26,603 nucleotides of DNA from JADKIH01 sp964486655 (GCA_964486655.1 CAZAON010000098.1:1-26603); one strand, 5' to 3'; shown: positions 8,143 to 16,693, counted from the stretch's first letter. Notes: a model not told the origin generated them from the letters alone. Numbers and translations are program-made.

Positions 8143-9522
8143 GTGCAAAAAAGGCAAGTCAACATATTAAATCTCGTATTAATTTTTGTTAGTCTGCTGT
8201 TCATTATTCTTTACAGTCTTTTAAGCATAAATGCCCGTTTGGCGTCTGACGATTTTTACTACCTGTATCTTAAGAATACCTATGGAGCCTGGGGCGGAAT
8301 GATTTTCCAGTATGATAACTGGAGCGGCAGATGGACGGCACACTCTGTCGCATGCTGGCTTTTGAAGTTTCACGACAGCCCGATTTTTCTCCCGCTGATG
8401 AATTTCGGAACTCTTGCCGCGCTTTATCTGACGCTAAGGAATCTCATTCAAAAGATATTTAATTCGTTAAGTATTAAAGCTGACGGAATATTATTACCCG
8501 GATTAACAATCATGCTCATCACAAGTTTCTTTTTTGCCACATTCAATATCGGCGAAAGCTGGTTCTGGTACATTATTGTGATTACATATATGTGGAGTCT
8601 GATATGTTTCTTGTTTCTGATTCATTTCATTTTTTCAAAAACATCAAACGCAGGTTGGATATTCGCTTCATTGGCGGCGTTATTCATTGGCGGGGCATCG
8701 GAATCGTTTGCTTTAATATTTATGTTTCTGCTTGTCGCTCTTTTCTTTTTCAGAAATAAAATTTATCCGGACGGCTTTAAAACTTTCAACAATAAAATCT
8801 ATATAATTTTCACTCTTATATTCATATCTTTTCTGATAGCATATCTGGCTCCGGGAACCGATGTCCGCCGTTCGTTACTACCTCACACTACCCTGCTGTT
8901 TAAAGCCTGGTCATACATAAAAACACTGGGAAAATATTTTATCATGTATTTACCGGCACATGCAGGATATATCTTCATTTTTTCTTTTCCCTGGCTTTTA
9001 TTCGGCATGAAACATCTTAAAGGAAAATTTGCAATTGAAGAAAAAAGAAATATTCTGAAGAAAGTGAGTTTATTTTTCCTCGCATTCATTGCTTTGTCTT
9101 TAATTCCCACGACCTATGTGATGTCGGAAGCAGGGCCTGACAGAGCCATGTTGCTGCTTTCGTTATTTACCGCGATCTATTTTGCCTTCCTTTTTGCAAT
9201 TGGCGGCACCTATGTTCAGCCTGTCAAATTATTCAAAATTTTATCGGTGGTGATCTGCGATTTTTCCATTTTGGTCATGCTGATCTTTGTTTATGCCCAG
9301 TCGGAGCTGACGAATAACTTTTCAGATGCCTACGACAAACGCATGGCCAAGATTGAAATTGCTAAAGAAAAACGTATTACCGGTTTTATTTCAGTTTCAC
9401 CCTTGCCCGAATCAGGCATGTTATATTGGGAGGAATTGTCTTCCGATTCAACATACTTCGTTAATCGTCATTTTCAAAAAGGTCTGGGTTTGCCATTCAA
9501 CGTAATCACCGCGAAAAAATAG
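8143..9522 (+). CDS. DUF6056-type polytopic membrane protein
   Basis: 459 residues with about ten or eleven hydrophobic segments spread over nearly the whole length, the first at 10-28. After the first helix comes the acidic pair D36-D37 in ASDDFYYLY, then WSGRWT at 60-65. This DD plus GRW signature in the first extracytoplasmic loop is what I know from DUF6056 proteins, which resemble GT-C glycosyltransferases using lipid-linked sugars, so a role in surface polysaccharide or glycoprotein assembly is possible but unproven. The start is GTG at 8143; the frame is closed upstream by a TAG at 8116-8118 with no ATG between, so GTG is the best start. It sits 20 bases after the nitronate monooxygenase-like gene. 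Confidence 0.75.
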   Translation: MQKRQVNILNLVLIFVSLLFIILYSLLSINARLASDDFYYLYLKNTYGAWGGMIFQYDNWSGRWTAHSVACWLLKFHDSPIFLPLMNFGTLAALYLTLRNLIQKIFNSLSIKADGILLPGLTIMLITSFFFATFNIGESWFWYIIVITYMWSLICFLFLIHFIFSKTSNAGWIFASLAALFIGGASESFALIFMFLLVALFFFRNKIYPDGFKTFNNKIYIIFTLIFISFLIAYLAPGTDVRRSLLPHTTLLFKAWSYIKTLGKYFIMYLPAHAGYIFIFSFPWLLFGMKHLKGKFAIEEKRNILKKVSLFFLAFIALSLIPTTYVMSEAGPDRAMLLLSLFTAIYFAFLFAIGGTYVQPVKLFKILSVVICDFSILVMLIFVYAQSELTNNFSDAYDKRMAKIEIAKEKRITGFISVSPLPESGMLYWEELSSDSTYFVNRHFQKGLGLPFNVITAKK

Positions 9523-9620
9523 CTTCATGGTCTCTTAAAAAATGGCATACTTCCGTTCTCTTTCGTATTTTCGTTTTTGAATTTTATAATCAGTTCTATT
9601 TAATACTAATCAACCCCCAC

Positions 9621-10568
9621 ATGAAAAAAATTCTACTCCCGGCTTTAGTTTTACTTTTTACAAATTTATCGGCCCAACTCGTAAATGAGCAGGTTCACTT
9701 CGATAATCCCAATGATCAGTCAGATCATTTTTATGGGATGCAATCACTTGTTCAGATTCCGAATTATGGTGTAACCGGCGGATGCCTGCTTGTTCCCGAC
9801 TCAAACAACTGGGGAAATGACAATTCCAGGTATTGTTCAAAATTCATGGCGCAGGATGGCCAGCAATTTTCGAGCAGCATTATGTTTTATTATAACGATT
9901 CGATGGTGAATCCGAATTCATTCGACCGCGCTGCTTCAATCTGGATGCAACCACATGCCGACCCAAATCACTATATAATTGCTTCTCTCAATCACGATGG
10001 TAAATTAGAATTACTTACATACTTCTCGGCCGATTACTCTTCCGTCCTGAATCTGACTAATAATAACTGGTACGAGCTTTCGATTGCGGTTTTAATGACC
10101 GGCAACAGTTTATCCATGAACCTGATGTTAGTTGACAGAGGATCAAACGGACAGATGCCGCCGACGCCTGTAGATTTTACCGGTAGCACCATTACAGATT
10201 CCTTATTTGCAAATGACGATGCGATTGAAGTATCTATCACGGGATCAAAAAACGGTGGATCTCTCTATTTCGATAATTTTGACTTTACAGGAATTAAGAG
10301 TGCAGACAGTTGCCTCACTTCGGGTATTTCAATTTTAGCTGAAGATAATGTTCAGTTGATCATACAAGACGGTATTTTAAAAATTGAAAGCGATAAAGTA
10401 CTGAATGAAAATTTTGAAATTTACAGCATGACCGGCAAGAAAGTTCAATCCGGCACTTTGAATTCATTCGTGAATATCGTTGACATTTCAAAACTGAAAT
10501 CGGGATTTTACATTCTGAATTTGGTGAACTCAGGCCGTACCTATAAAATAGCAAAAGCGGAGAAGTAA
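9621..10568 (+). CDS. Secreted protein with T9SS C-terminal sorting domain
   Basis: 315 residues. Signal peptide 1-18 with cleavage after SA before Q19, the usual Bacteroidota pattern. The middle (about 20-230) looks like a beta-sandwich, with FDNFDF near 220 as in concanavalin/LamG-like folds, but I cannot assign a family. The last 75 residues are a type A T9SS sorting domain: IYSMTGKKVQSG, then VDISKLKSGFYILNL, ending in a basic KIAKAEK. It should therefore cross the outer membrane by the type IX system and be attached or released. It stands alone with 98 bases upstream and no clear promoter box. No secretion machinery genes are in the window. Substrate or binding partner unknown. Confidence 0.82.
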   Translation: MKKILLPALVLLFTNLSAQLVNEQVHFDNPNDQSDHFYGMQSLVQIPNYGVTGGCLLVPDSNNWGNDNSRYCSKFMAQDGQQFSSSIMFYYNDSMVNPNSFDRAASIWMQPHADPNHYIIASLNHDGKLELLTYFSADYSSVLNLTNNNWYELSIAVLMTGNSLSMNLMLVDRGSNGQMPPTPVDFTGSTITDSLFANDDAIEVSITGSKNGGSLYFDNFDFTGIKSADSCLTSGISILAEDNVQLIIQDGILKIESDKVLNENFEIYSMTGKKVQSGTLNSFVNIVDISKLKSGFYILNLVNSGRTYKIAKAEK

Positions 10569-10609
10569 TCAAGCGGATTCGTTTTAATTCCGTTATACCA
10601 TATTTATTT

Positions 10610-10617
10610 TACATTTG
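10610..10617 (+). promoter_or_regulatory. Candidate -7 box for plsC
   Basis: tacatttg matches TAnnTTTG, the -7 consensus of Bacteroidota sigma factors, and ends six bases before the plsC ATG at 10624. If used, the transcript would begin within two or three bases of the start codon. No TTTG is seen at the -33 position, which lowers confidence. Confidence 0.35.
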
Positions 10618-10623
10618 CCGCCG

Positions 10624-11361
10624 ATGAATCCAATTATAAAATTTCTCCGGAACCTGTTCGGCTTTTATGCAATTCTGATTTTCATAGTAGTACTGATTGT
10701 CGCCGCCATTTGCCATACGCTGGTATTTACTTTTGTAAATGAAAAACGCGCACCCTTTTTCGCTCACAAATGGGTTTCAAGACCCTGGGCAAGGACCTTG
10801 TTTATTTTTTATGGCATTCGTCTGAAAACTTACGATCAGAAAATTCTTGATCCGAATCAGACTTATGTATTTATTGCAAATCACCGTTCGTTATTGGATA
10901 TTCCGGCTTTCGCGCTGGCCCATCACCACACATTCCGTTTCCTGGCAAAAGCAGAACTTTTGAAACTCCCTCTTTTCGGCTACCTGATAAAAAAATTATA
11001 TATCACAGTTGACAGAAAAGACAAGACAGCCCGTGCAAAAAGCATGGAAAACATGATCAAATCTATTCGCGAAGGAATTTCTGTATTTATTTATCCCGAA
11101 GGAACCAGAAACAAAACCGACAATCCGTTATTGCCCTTTCACGATGGCGCTTTTCGTCTCGCCATTCAAACACAATTACCAATAGCCATTTTAGTTATTA
11201 AAAATGCCGACCACCTGCTGTCGCCAAAATATCCATTTGCCCTTCGTCCGGGAAAAATTATCTGTCAGTGGTGCGAGACAATTCCAACGACCGGACTCAC
11301 CCAGGCCGATCTGCCAATGTTGAAAGAGAAAGCGGCGAAAATGATGGAAGAACGGTTATAA
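10624..11361 (+). CDS. plsC: 1-acyl-sn-glycerol-3-phosphate acyltransferase
   Basis: 245 residues from ATG at 10624. An in-frame TTG nine bases upstream (10615) overlaps a candidate -7 box and is a poorer start. Transfers an acyl group to lysophosphatidic acid, giving phosphatidic acid for membrane phospholipids. A hydrophobic N-terminal helix (about 12-38) anchors it at the inner membrane. The acyltransferase motifs are clear: NHRSLLD with the catalytic H87 and D92 (HX4D), FLAKAEL for the second block, YPEGTRN with E159-R162 for acceptor binding, and a later hydrophobic LPIAILVIKN block. It lies between a T9SS-exported protein and the UbiD gene. Paralogues are common in Bacteroidota, so this may not be the only copy. 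Confidence 0.92.
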   Translation: MNPIIKFLRNLFGFYAILIFIVVLIVAAICHTLVFTFVNEKRAPFFAHKWVSRPWARTLFIFYGIRLKTYDQKILDPNQTYVFIANHRSLLDIPAFALAHHHTFRFLAKAELLKLPLFGYLIKKLYITVDRKDKTARAKSMENMIKSIREGISVFIYPEGTRNKTDNPLLPFHDGAFRLAIQTQLPIAILVIKNADHLLSPKYPFALRPGKIICQWCETIPTTGLTQADLPMLKEKAAKMMEERL

Positions 11362-11397
11362 ATTAAATAACGATCTTAGCGGTCTGAATATGCAAAC

Positions 11398-11428
11398 AGC
11401 AAAGATTTTTTTGTCAAATATCTTTGCT
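11398..11428. repeat. Inverted repeat after plsC (hairpin, possible terminator)
   Basis: Arms agcaaagat (11398-11406) and atctttgct (11420-11428) are perfect 9-base reverse complements around a 13-base loop that begins with a run of seven T. It starts 37 bases after the plsC stop. The T run is in the loop rather than after the stem, so it is not a standard intrinsic terminator on the plus strand. It could instead be a regulatory hairpin or operator in the UbiD leader. Confidence 0.45.
11419..11426 (+). promoter_or_regulatory. Candidate -7 box for the UbiD gene
   Basis: tatctttg matches TAnnTTTG and lies 34 bases before the ATG at 11461. It sits inside the right arm of the 11398-11428 inverted repeat, so a protein bound to the dyad would cover it. 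No -33 TTTG at the expected distance. Confidence 0.3.
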
Positions 11429-11460
11429 CCGCATATGTAATCGTTGACCGACAAAAGAAT

Positions 11461-11595
11461 ATGTACAACAGTACCCAACAATGGATAGAAATACTGGAAA
11501 AAAGAGGCCAGCTTGTCCGGATTAAATAATATATAAATCCCGAATTAGAGATTACAGAAATAACCGATCGTATTTCCAAACAATATGGTCCGGCT
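11461..11595 (+). pseudogene. 5' end of the UbiD gene, broken by in-frame TAA
   Basis: Translating from ATG at 11461 gives 22 residues (MYNSTQQWIEILEKRGQLVR then IK) that match the usual N-terminus of UbiD decarboxylases, then TAA at 11527-11529, then YINPELEITEITDRISKQYG running in the same frame straight into the long open frame at 11596. UbiD family members commonly read RIKE at this point, so a single GAA to TAA change (G to T at 11527) explains the stop. There is no frameshift. No ATG occurs in frame between the stop and 11644. Either the gene is a recent pseudogene, the base is a sequencing or assembly error, or translation restarts at a poor codon. Confidence 0.8.
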
Positions 11596-13353
11596 TTGTT
11601 GTTTGAAAATACCGGTACAGACTTTCCCCTTCTTATCAATTCAATGGGCACCGAAGAACGGATGGCCTGGGCACTGGGAAAAGAAAAATTAGATGCCGTC
11701 GCCGCCGAAATCGAGTCTCTTATTAAAGATCTAACCTCGCCGAAAGAAAATATTCTGGATAAGCTGAAAATGTTGCCGACTCTCGGATCGATTGCATCAT
11801 GGATGCCTAAGACTGTGAAAGGTCGTGGCGCCTGCCAGGAAGTTGTAATGAAAGATCCTGATTTATCGAAGTTGCCCGTATTGAAATGCTGGCCTGAGGA
11901 TGGCGGAAGATTTTTGACACTTCCGATTATTCATACAAAAGATCCGAATACAGGAATTCGAAATGTCGGTTTGTATCGCATGCAGGTTTTTGAAAAAGAC
12001 ATGACTGCCATGCATTGGCACAGGCATAAAGTAAGCGCGAAACATTTTAATGAATATAAAAAACTCGGTAAGTTAATGCCAGTCGCAGTCGCGCTCGGCG
12101 GAGATCCTGTTTATACCTATTCAGCAACTGCCCCACTGCCTGAAAATGTTGATGAATACATGTTAGCCGGATTCATTCGCAAGAAAAAAGTTGAACTGGT
12201 GCAGTGTCTCACTCAGGACATTCAGGTTCCTGCCGATGCAGATATAATTATCGAAGGATTTATTGATCCGAACGAAGATTATATTTTGGAAGGACCTTTC
12301 GGAGATCATACGGGATATTATTCATTGGCAGATTTTTATCCGAAGTTCCATGTCACATGCATCACTCATAAAAAAAATGCCATATATCCCGCTACAATAG
12401 TCGGCATACCGCCGCAGGAAGATGCATGGATCGGGAAAGCCACAGAACGCATTTTCCTTGTACCGATTAAAATGACGATGGTTCCTGAAATCATCGATAT
12501 GGTTCTTCCCGTCGAAGGTGTCTTTCACAATCTTGTCATTGTTAAGATCAATAAAGAATATCCGGGCCAGGCAAGCAAAGTAATGCATAGTCTATGGGGG
12601 GCGGGACAAATGATGTTTACCAAAATCATGATCGTGGTAGACGGTGATGTGAATATTCACAACAGCGAAGAAGTTGCAAGGTATATCAGTCAGCATACGA
12701 ATCCCGGCAGCGATATATATTTTACGCAAGGACCTGTAGATGTTTTGGATCATAGCTGTTCGGTAATGGCATTTGGCGGAAAAATGGGAATTGACGCGAC
12801 GAAGAAATTACCTGAAGAAATAAATTCAGGCAGTGAATCCTCAAAACATTCCATTCGTTTGGATGTAAATGAACTTTTGCGCGGATTTCCGGAAATAAAA
12901 AATATCAATACTTCTCTGCTTGAAAAATCTGTTTCGCTGGTATTAATTTCCGTCGATAAAAACAGAAAGAATCACATTCGCGAATTAGCGGAAAAACTTT
13001 TCAGTCAGAAAGAATTTAAAGAGATTAAAGTAATACTGTTTGTGGAAGGAACTGTTGATGTATCCAGCGTTGCGGATGCCGTATGGAGATTTGCAAATAA
13101 TGTTGACCCGAAACGTGATCATTTTATTGTACGCGGAGATTCATTTGATCATGTTGCCTTTGACGGAACGCGAAAAACAAAAGAGCATGACGGGTTTCAA
13201 CGCGACTGGCCGAATATTCTTGTTTCAACCGATGAGACAATTGCTAAAATCGACATGATATGGGATAAATTAAATCTCGGTCCCTTTATTCCTTCGCCGT
13301 CTCTGAAATACAAAAAACAAATGTATGGTACCGGAGCTGTGGTGAGTGATTAA
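11596..13353 (+). CDS. ubiD: UbiD-family decarboxylase, N-terminus cut by a nonsense codon
   Basis: Open frame of 585 residues from TTG at 11596; the intact gene would start at 11461 and give about 630 codons. UbiD enzymes use prenylated FMN to (de)carboxylate aromatic or unsaturated acids, as in quinone synthesis. Hallmarks: GIRNVGLYRMQVF followed by MHWHRHK (prFMN and metal binding), ALGGDPVYTYSATAPLP, and EGPFGDHTGYYS with E232 and D237 (catalytic acid region, E277/D282 in full-length numbering). The long form of about 600 residues resembles those linked to menaquinone synthesis in other bacteria; this is inference. No UbiX, which makes the cofactor, is nearby. The 3' end overlaps the convergent 13350-16601 gene by four bases. 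The body is otherwise intact, so loss, if real, is recent. Confidence 0.85.
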   Translation: MLFENTGTDFPLLINSMGTEERMAWALGKEKLDAVAAEIESLIKDLTSPKENILDKLKMLPTLGSIASWMPKTVKGRGACQEVVMKDPDLSKLPVLKCWPEDGGRFLTLPIIHTKDPNTGIRNVGLYRMQVFEKDMTAMHWHRHKVSAKHFNEYKKLGKLMPVAVALGGDPVYTYSATAPLPENVDEYMLAGFIRKKKVELVQCLTQDIQVPADADIIIEGFIDPNEDYILEGPFGDHTGYYSLADFYPKFHVTCITHKKNAIYPATIVGIPPQEDAWIGKATERIFLVPIKMTMVPEIIDMVLPVEGVFHNLVIVKINKEYPGQASKVMHSLWGAGQMMFTKIMIVVDGDVNIHNSEEVARYISQHTNPGSDIYFTQGPVDVLDHSCSVMAFGGKMGIDATKKLPEEINSGSESSKHSIRLDVNELLRGFPEIKNINTSLLEKSVSLVLISVDKNRKNHIRELAEKLFSQKEFKEIKVILFVEGTVDVSSVADAVWRFANNVDPKRDHFIVRGDSFDHVAFDGTRKTKEHDGFQRDWPNILVSTDETIAKIDMIWDKLNLGPFIPSPSLKYKKQMYGTGAVVSD

Positions 13354-16300
13354 TGGATCACTACCAGCCGTTTTTCAAAAATCATATTTCCTGTTTTAAC
13401 GCGAATGAAATAAAATCCTTCAGTCAGACCGGAAATATCAATGAAACTTTTCTTCTCATCAGTCAGGTAAACGGACCTGACGAGTGATGAAACGGAATTA
13501 TATAGTTCAATAACGCCCGATTGAATTTTATTTCCGATTTCAATAAAAATAATTTCATCGGATGGATTTGGATAAACGCTGATCCATTTTTCAGACTCAT
13601 TCTCTTCTATTCCAATGCACATATCTACTACTATGCTATCGTAGGCCGTAGATGAGCAGCCGAATGAATCGGTAAAATCGTACTTTATTAATACCATTCC
13701 AGCTCCTGCAACCGAAGGGAACAAATAATTGTTTGTAATTCCGTTTCCACTGAGTATTCCTCCTGACGGCGATCCGAAAAGCTGAACCGGTGATTGAAAA
13801 ATACAGATTGTATCCATCGGCGGCTGAACAATGGAACATACTGGTAACGGATTCACGGATACGGTCGCACTCGCTAACATTTGCGCCGAACAATTCCCGG
13901 GTGTTGTCGCCCAAACCGAATACCATCCTGCTGAGTCGACAAGTCCGAAATTTAACGCACTCCCCGTTCCTGTTAATGAAAATCCGGTTGAATCACCATT
14001 ATGAAATAAACTGTATTGAACTCCGGATGTTGAAGAATCCATTCCGATTACTACACCGGAATCACCTTCACAAAAACTACCTCCACCGGTTACTGAAAAG
14101 AAATGTGGAAATGAATCTACCGTTATAGTTGCAACTCCATTCATTGTAAGCGAGCAACCATTAGTAGTGTTTGTAGCAACGACGTTATAGGTGCCCGGAT
14201 TCATTACTGAAGCAATTGTAAGTGCCGAGCCCGTACCAGGAACAATTCCTCCCGTTGGAAATCCGCCAGTCCACAGACGGTAATTAACCAGATACTGAGA
14301 ACTATCAATGCCAATGTCTACAAAACTACCCAGGTAACAATAAGTTCCTCCTCCGGTAACATTAAACGTCAGCGGTGAGGTTTTGATATTTAAATTTGCT
14401 GAACCATTCATTTCAACAGTGCACTGCGTATTCATCGAAGCTACGACAGTATATTCGCCTGACTGAGTCAGATTAGAAAAACTAATTGCACCGCCTGTAC
14501 CAATTAACGTATCTCCGGTCGGAATCGTATCAAGGTACAATACATAGATCGCTCCTGAATCTGAACCGGAAATTCCTACTGATGCATCAGGCGTTCCGCT
14601 GCAAAAAATTCCACCGCCTATAATATTAAATTGTTGTGGTCCGGGATAAAGTGTAATAACAGCAATACCGGTCATTGTGCTCGTACAAGATGTATTGACA
14701 TCAGAGGCAACAACCGTATAGTTTCCGGAATTATATTGTAACGGAAAATTAACAGCACTGCCTGTTCCGTTGACCGTTGTTCCGGTCTGATTACCGTTTC
14801 TGATTAGTTCGTAACTTTTTCCTGTTTCAGATCCGCTTAGCGTAATGGTTCCGCCGTTACCTGTACAAAAAGAACCGCCACCTGAAACTGAAAAAATCTG
14901 GGGTAACGCATTCATGGTGACCTGTACGCTGCCGGACATCAATGCATTACAGCCTGTAGAATTATTAGTCGCTCTTACAGTATAAACTCCCGATTGATTC
15001 TGAATTCCGAAACTTATGGAACTTCCGGTACCTGCGACCGGATTTCCGGAGTTAGTTCCATTAAATAACAGTTGATATGAAACACCGGATTGAGAATCGG
15101 ATAATCCGACGGATGGCGCGGAAGCTCCGCTGCAATAATATCCGCCACCTGTTACATTATAGAGCAATGGCGAAAATGAAATATCAATTGTATCAATCGC
15201 GGGACAGGCAGAATGGGTGCAGGTATCCACTCTTACCCAATATATTCCGGGAAGACTTATCACGATGCTATCGGTAATAGCCCCTGTAGACCATCTATAC
15301 AGAAAACAACCAGAAGGAGAGATCGCGGATGGAGCGTTCAGGACCAAATTATTTCCCGAACACAGACTTGTATCATTTCCGAGCGAAAAAGAAGTGAAAG
15401 GTTGTTTGATTTCAATAGTGACTGCATCAGTATCAGTTCCCGATGAATTCGAAACAATCAATGTTACCGTATAAGTTCCGGGCGTAAAACTAAAGGAAGG
15501 ATTTTGCAAAGCAGATTGAGAAGGAATCGCACCGGGAACAAGCCATTGCCAGCTCGAAGGTATTCCGCAACTTAAATCACTGAAACTGTTCAAACCTTCG
15601 CATCCTATAAAACTACAACCATTACTGCAATCTGAAAATAATTCAGAACCGATATGCGCTTCCGGTCTTGCGGCCAATGTTGAGGAGATTAACGAAATTG
15701 TGTAATCTTCGACTTCACTAAGGCCCGCATTCGTATAAAAATAGATTCGCAAAATTCTTTCGCCGGTAATGGCCGGTAATGAAAAACTACCGCTTACAGT
15801 TTGAGTGCCTAATCCTGATGTCAGGGCGACAACTAATTCATTTTGTGTGAATGCCCCGTCGTTGTTAATATCGACATATACATCACTGTGATTGAATGCG
15901 GAATTTGGCGCAACAGTTTCAATCGAAATTGCTTCAGACTCACAACATTCCACATCGGCTTTTATTCGGGTGTAATCGGAAAACACTGAACCATTCTGAC
16001 TGCCCGTATTGGGATTATCAATGTTTTCAATTGATACGCTATTAATAAAATTGCCGCCGCAGGAAGCACTTTCCCAACCGGCATAGAAATTATATTCAAG
16101 ATTATTATTCAGCACAGTTACCGAATAATCGGAGGTCTGCCCTGATGAATAATTCGCGCATGAATTGATGGAAGAAGATGACGAACATCGGACTCTGAAT
16201 CGCAATTTACCGGTGATACTATTCAATGGCACCGAAAATGAAATTGATCCGGCCTGCCCCGGCGAACTCGTTGTAAACTCACCCAGCTTTTCCGATGAAC

Positions 16301-16601
16301 TCAGCGTTGTATCGTTGTTCCAGTCTATCCAGAATGCAAACGTATTTGCAGTGTGAACATTGTTCGATACGAAAAGCAAATTGTAAGTCAGGCCCGGTCT
16401 GAGGAAGGTTGTATTCGTGTTTAATGTATCAGGGTAAAATTCATAAGTTGTAATCTGACCTCCGGACGTATTCAAAGAGCCAAGTGTAATACCTGCGATT
16501 GAATAATCATTTACTCCATTTGTCGGCAATGGCTCGCAGTAATTAAGCGCATTGGCGATAAATGAAACAAGTATAAATAACAAAGTAGATAATAATTTCA
16601 T
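13350..16601 (-). CDS. Large T9SS-exported protein with GEVED, PKD-like and tandem repeats
   Basis: 1083 residues. Signal peptide about 1-18, then YCEP at 21-24, a common start of GEVED proteins. Domains in order: GEVED-like 1 (about 85-163, with FWIDWNNDTTLSSSE and SGQTSDYSVTV); GEVED-like 2 (about 237-305, with VYVDINNDGAFTQNE and GLSEVEDYTISL); PKD-like (about 312-398); an Ig-like module (403-478); five tandem repeats (about 480-925, see separate entry); another Ig-like stretch; and a type A T9SS sorting domain (about 1010-1083) with SVYPNPSDE, VIELYN and ISGLTEGFYFIRV. Many paired cysteines suggest disulfides outside the cell. Likely a surface or secreted adhesion-type or matrix protein; no enzymatic domain seen. 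Divergent from the ABC importer, with 92 bases between the start codons. Confidence 0.88.
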   Translation of the reverse strand: MKLLSTLLFILVSFIANALNYCEPLPTNGVNDYSIAGITLGSLNTSGGQITTYEFYPDTLNTNTTFLRPGLTYNLLFVSNNVHTANTFAFWIDWNNDTTLSSSEKLGEFTTSSPGQAGSISFSVPLNSITGKLRFRVRCSSSSSINSCANYSSGQTSDYSVTVLNNNLEYNFYAGWESASCGGNFINSVSIENIDNPNTGSQNGSVFSDYTRIKADVECCESEAISIETVAPNSAFNHSDVYVDINNDGAFTQNELVVALTSGLGTQTVSGSFSLPAITGERILRIYFYTNAGLSEVEDYTISLISSTLAARPEAHIGSELFSDCSNGCSFIGCEGLNSFSDLSCGIPSSWQWLVPGAIPSQSALQNPSFSFTPGTYTVTLIVSNSSGTDTDAVTIEIKQPFTSFSLGNDTSLCSGNNLVLNAPSAISPSGCFLYRWSTGAITDSIVISLPGIYWVRVDTCTHSACPAIDTIDISFSPLLYNVTGGGYYCSGASAPSVGLSDSQSGVSYQLLFNGTNSGNPVAGTGSSISFGIQNQSGVYTVRATNNSTGCNALMSGSVQVTMNALPQIFSVSGGGSFCTGNGGTITLSGSETGKSYELIRNGNQTGTTVNGTGSAVNFPLQYNSGNYTVVASDVNTSCTSTMTGIAVITLYPGPQQFNIIGGGIFCSGTPDASVGISGSDSGAIYVLYLDTIPTGDTLIGTGGAISFSNLTQSGEYTVVASMNTQCTVEMNGSANLNIKTSPLTFNVTGGGTYCYLGSFVDIGIDSSQYLVNYRLWTGGFPTGGIVPGTGSALTIASVMNPGTYNVVATNTTNGCSLTMNGVATITVDSFPHFFSVTGGGSFCEGDSGVVIGMDSSTSGVQYSLFHNGDSTGFSLTGTGSALNFGLVDSAGWYSVWATTPGNCSAQMLASATVSVNPLPVCSIVQPPMDTICIFQSPVQLFGSPSGGILSGNGITNNYLFPSVAGAGMVLIKYDFTDSFGCSSTAYDSIVVDMCIGIEENESEKWISVYPNPSDEIIFIEIGNKIQSGVIELYNSVSSLVRSVYLTDEKKSFIDISGLTEGFYFIRVKTGNMIFEKRLVVIH
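13827..15164 (-). repeat. Five tandem 88-89-residue protein repeats
   Basis: Coding repeats within the large T9SS protein. Each begins with a beta strand then TGGG, two residues, then Cys; the first glycines of this motif are at residues 485, 574, 662, 750 and 839, a period of 89, 88, 88, 89. Later in each unit come NGTGS/VAGTGS-like glycine turns, then a YTVVATN-type strand and a Cys before the closing strand. Copies have clearly diverged at DNA level, so this is an old duplication of an Ig-like module rather than a recent expansion. The end of the last unit is approximate. Confidence 0.85.
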
Positions 16602-16639
16602 CGGCCTATCCGGGCAACAAATTAGCTAAACTGTTTTTT

Positions 16640-16647
16640 CAAATATA
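16640..16647 (-). promoter_or_regulatory. Candidate -7 box for the large T9SS protein
   Basis: On the minus strand tatatttg matches TAnnTTTG, 38 bases before the start codon at 16601. It lies in the 92-base divergent spacer shared with the ABC importer. On the plus strand the same spacer has ttaatttg (16668-16675), one mismatch from the consensus and 18 bases before the ATG at 16694. No -33 element seen for either. Confidence 0.35.
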
Positions 16648-16693
16648 TTAATCTTTTTGATTTATTCTTAATTTGCAGTCGAATCAGCTTATT

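Noticed and set aside
10615..10623. TTG start nine bases upstream of plsC
   Set aside because: The TTG is part of a TAnnTTTG box, and the ATG at 10624 gives a normal PlsC N-terminus.
13827..15164. Regular spacing of similar segments that could suggest a CRISPR array or minisatellite
   Set aside because: The units are about 265 bases, diverged at DNA level, and in frame in a single protein; they are domain repeats.
16673..16693. TTG start seven codons upstream of the substrate-binding lipoprotein
   Set aside because: The added residues would precede a typical lipoprotein signal that begins well at the ATG at 16694, and the TTG overlaps a -7-like box.
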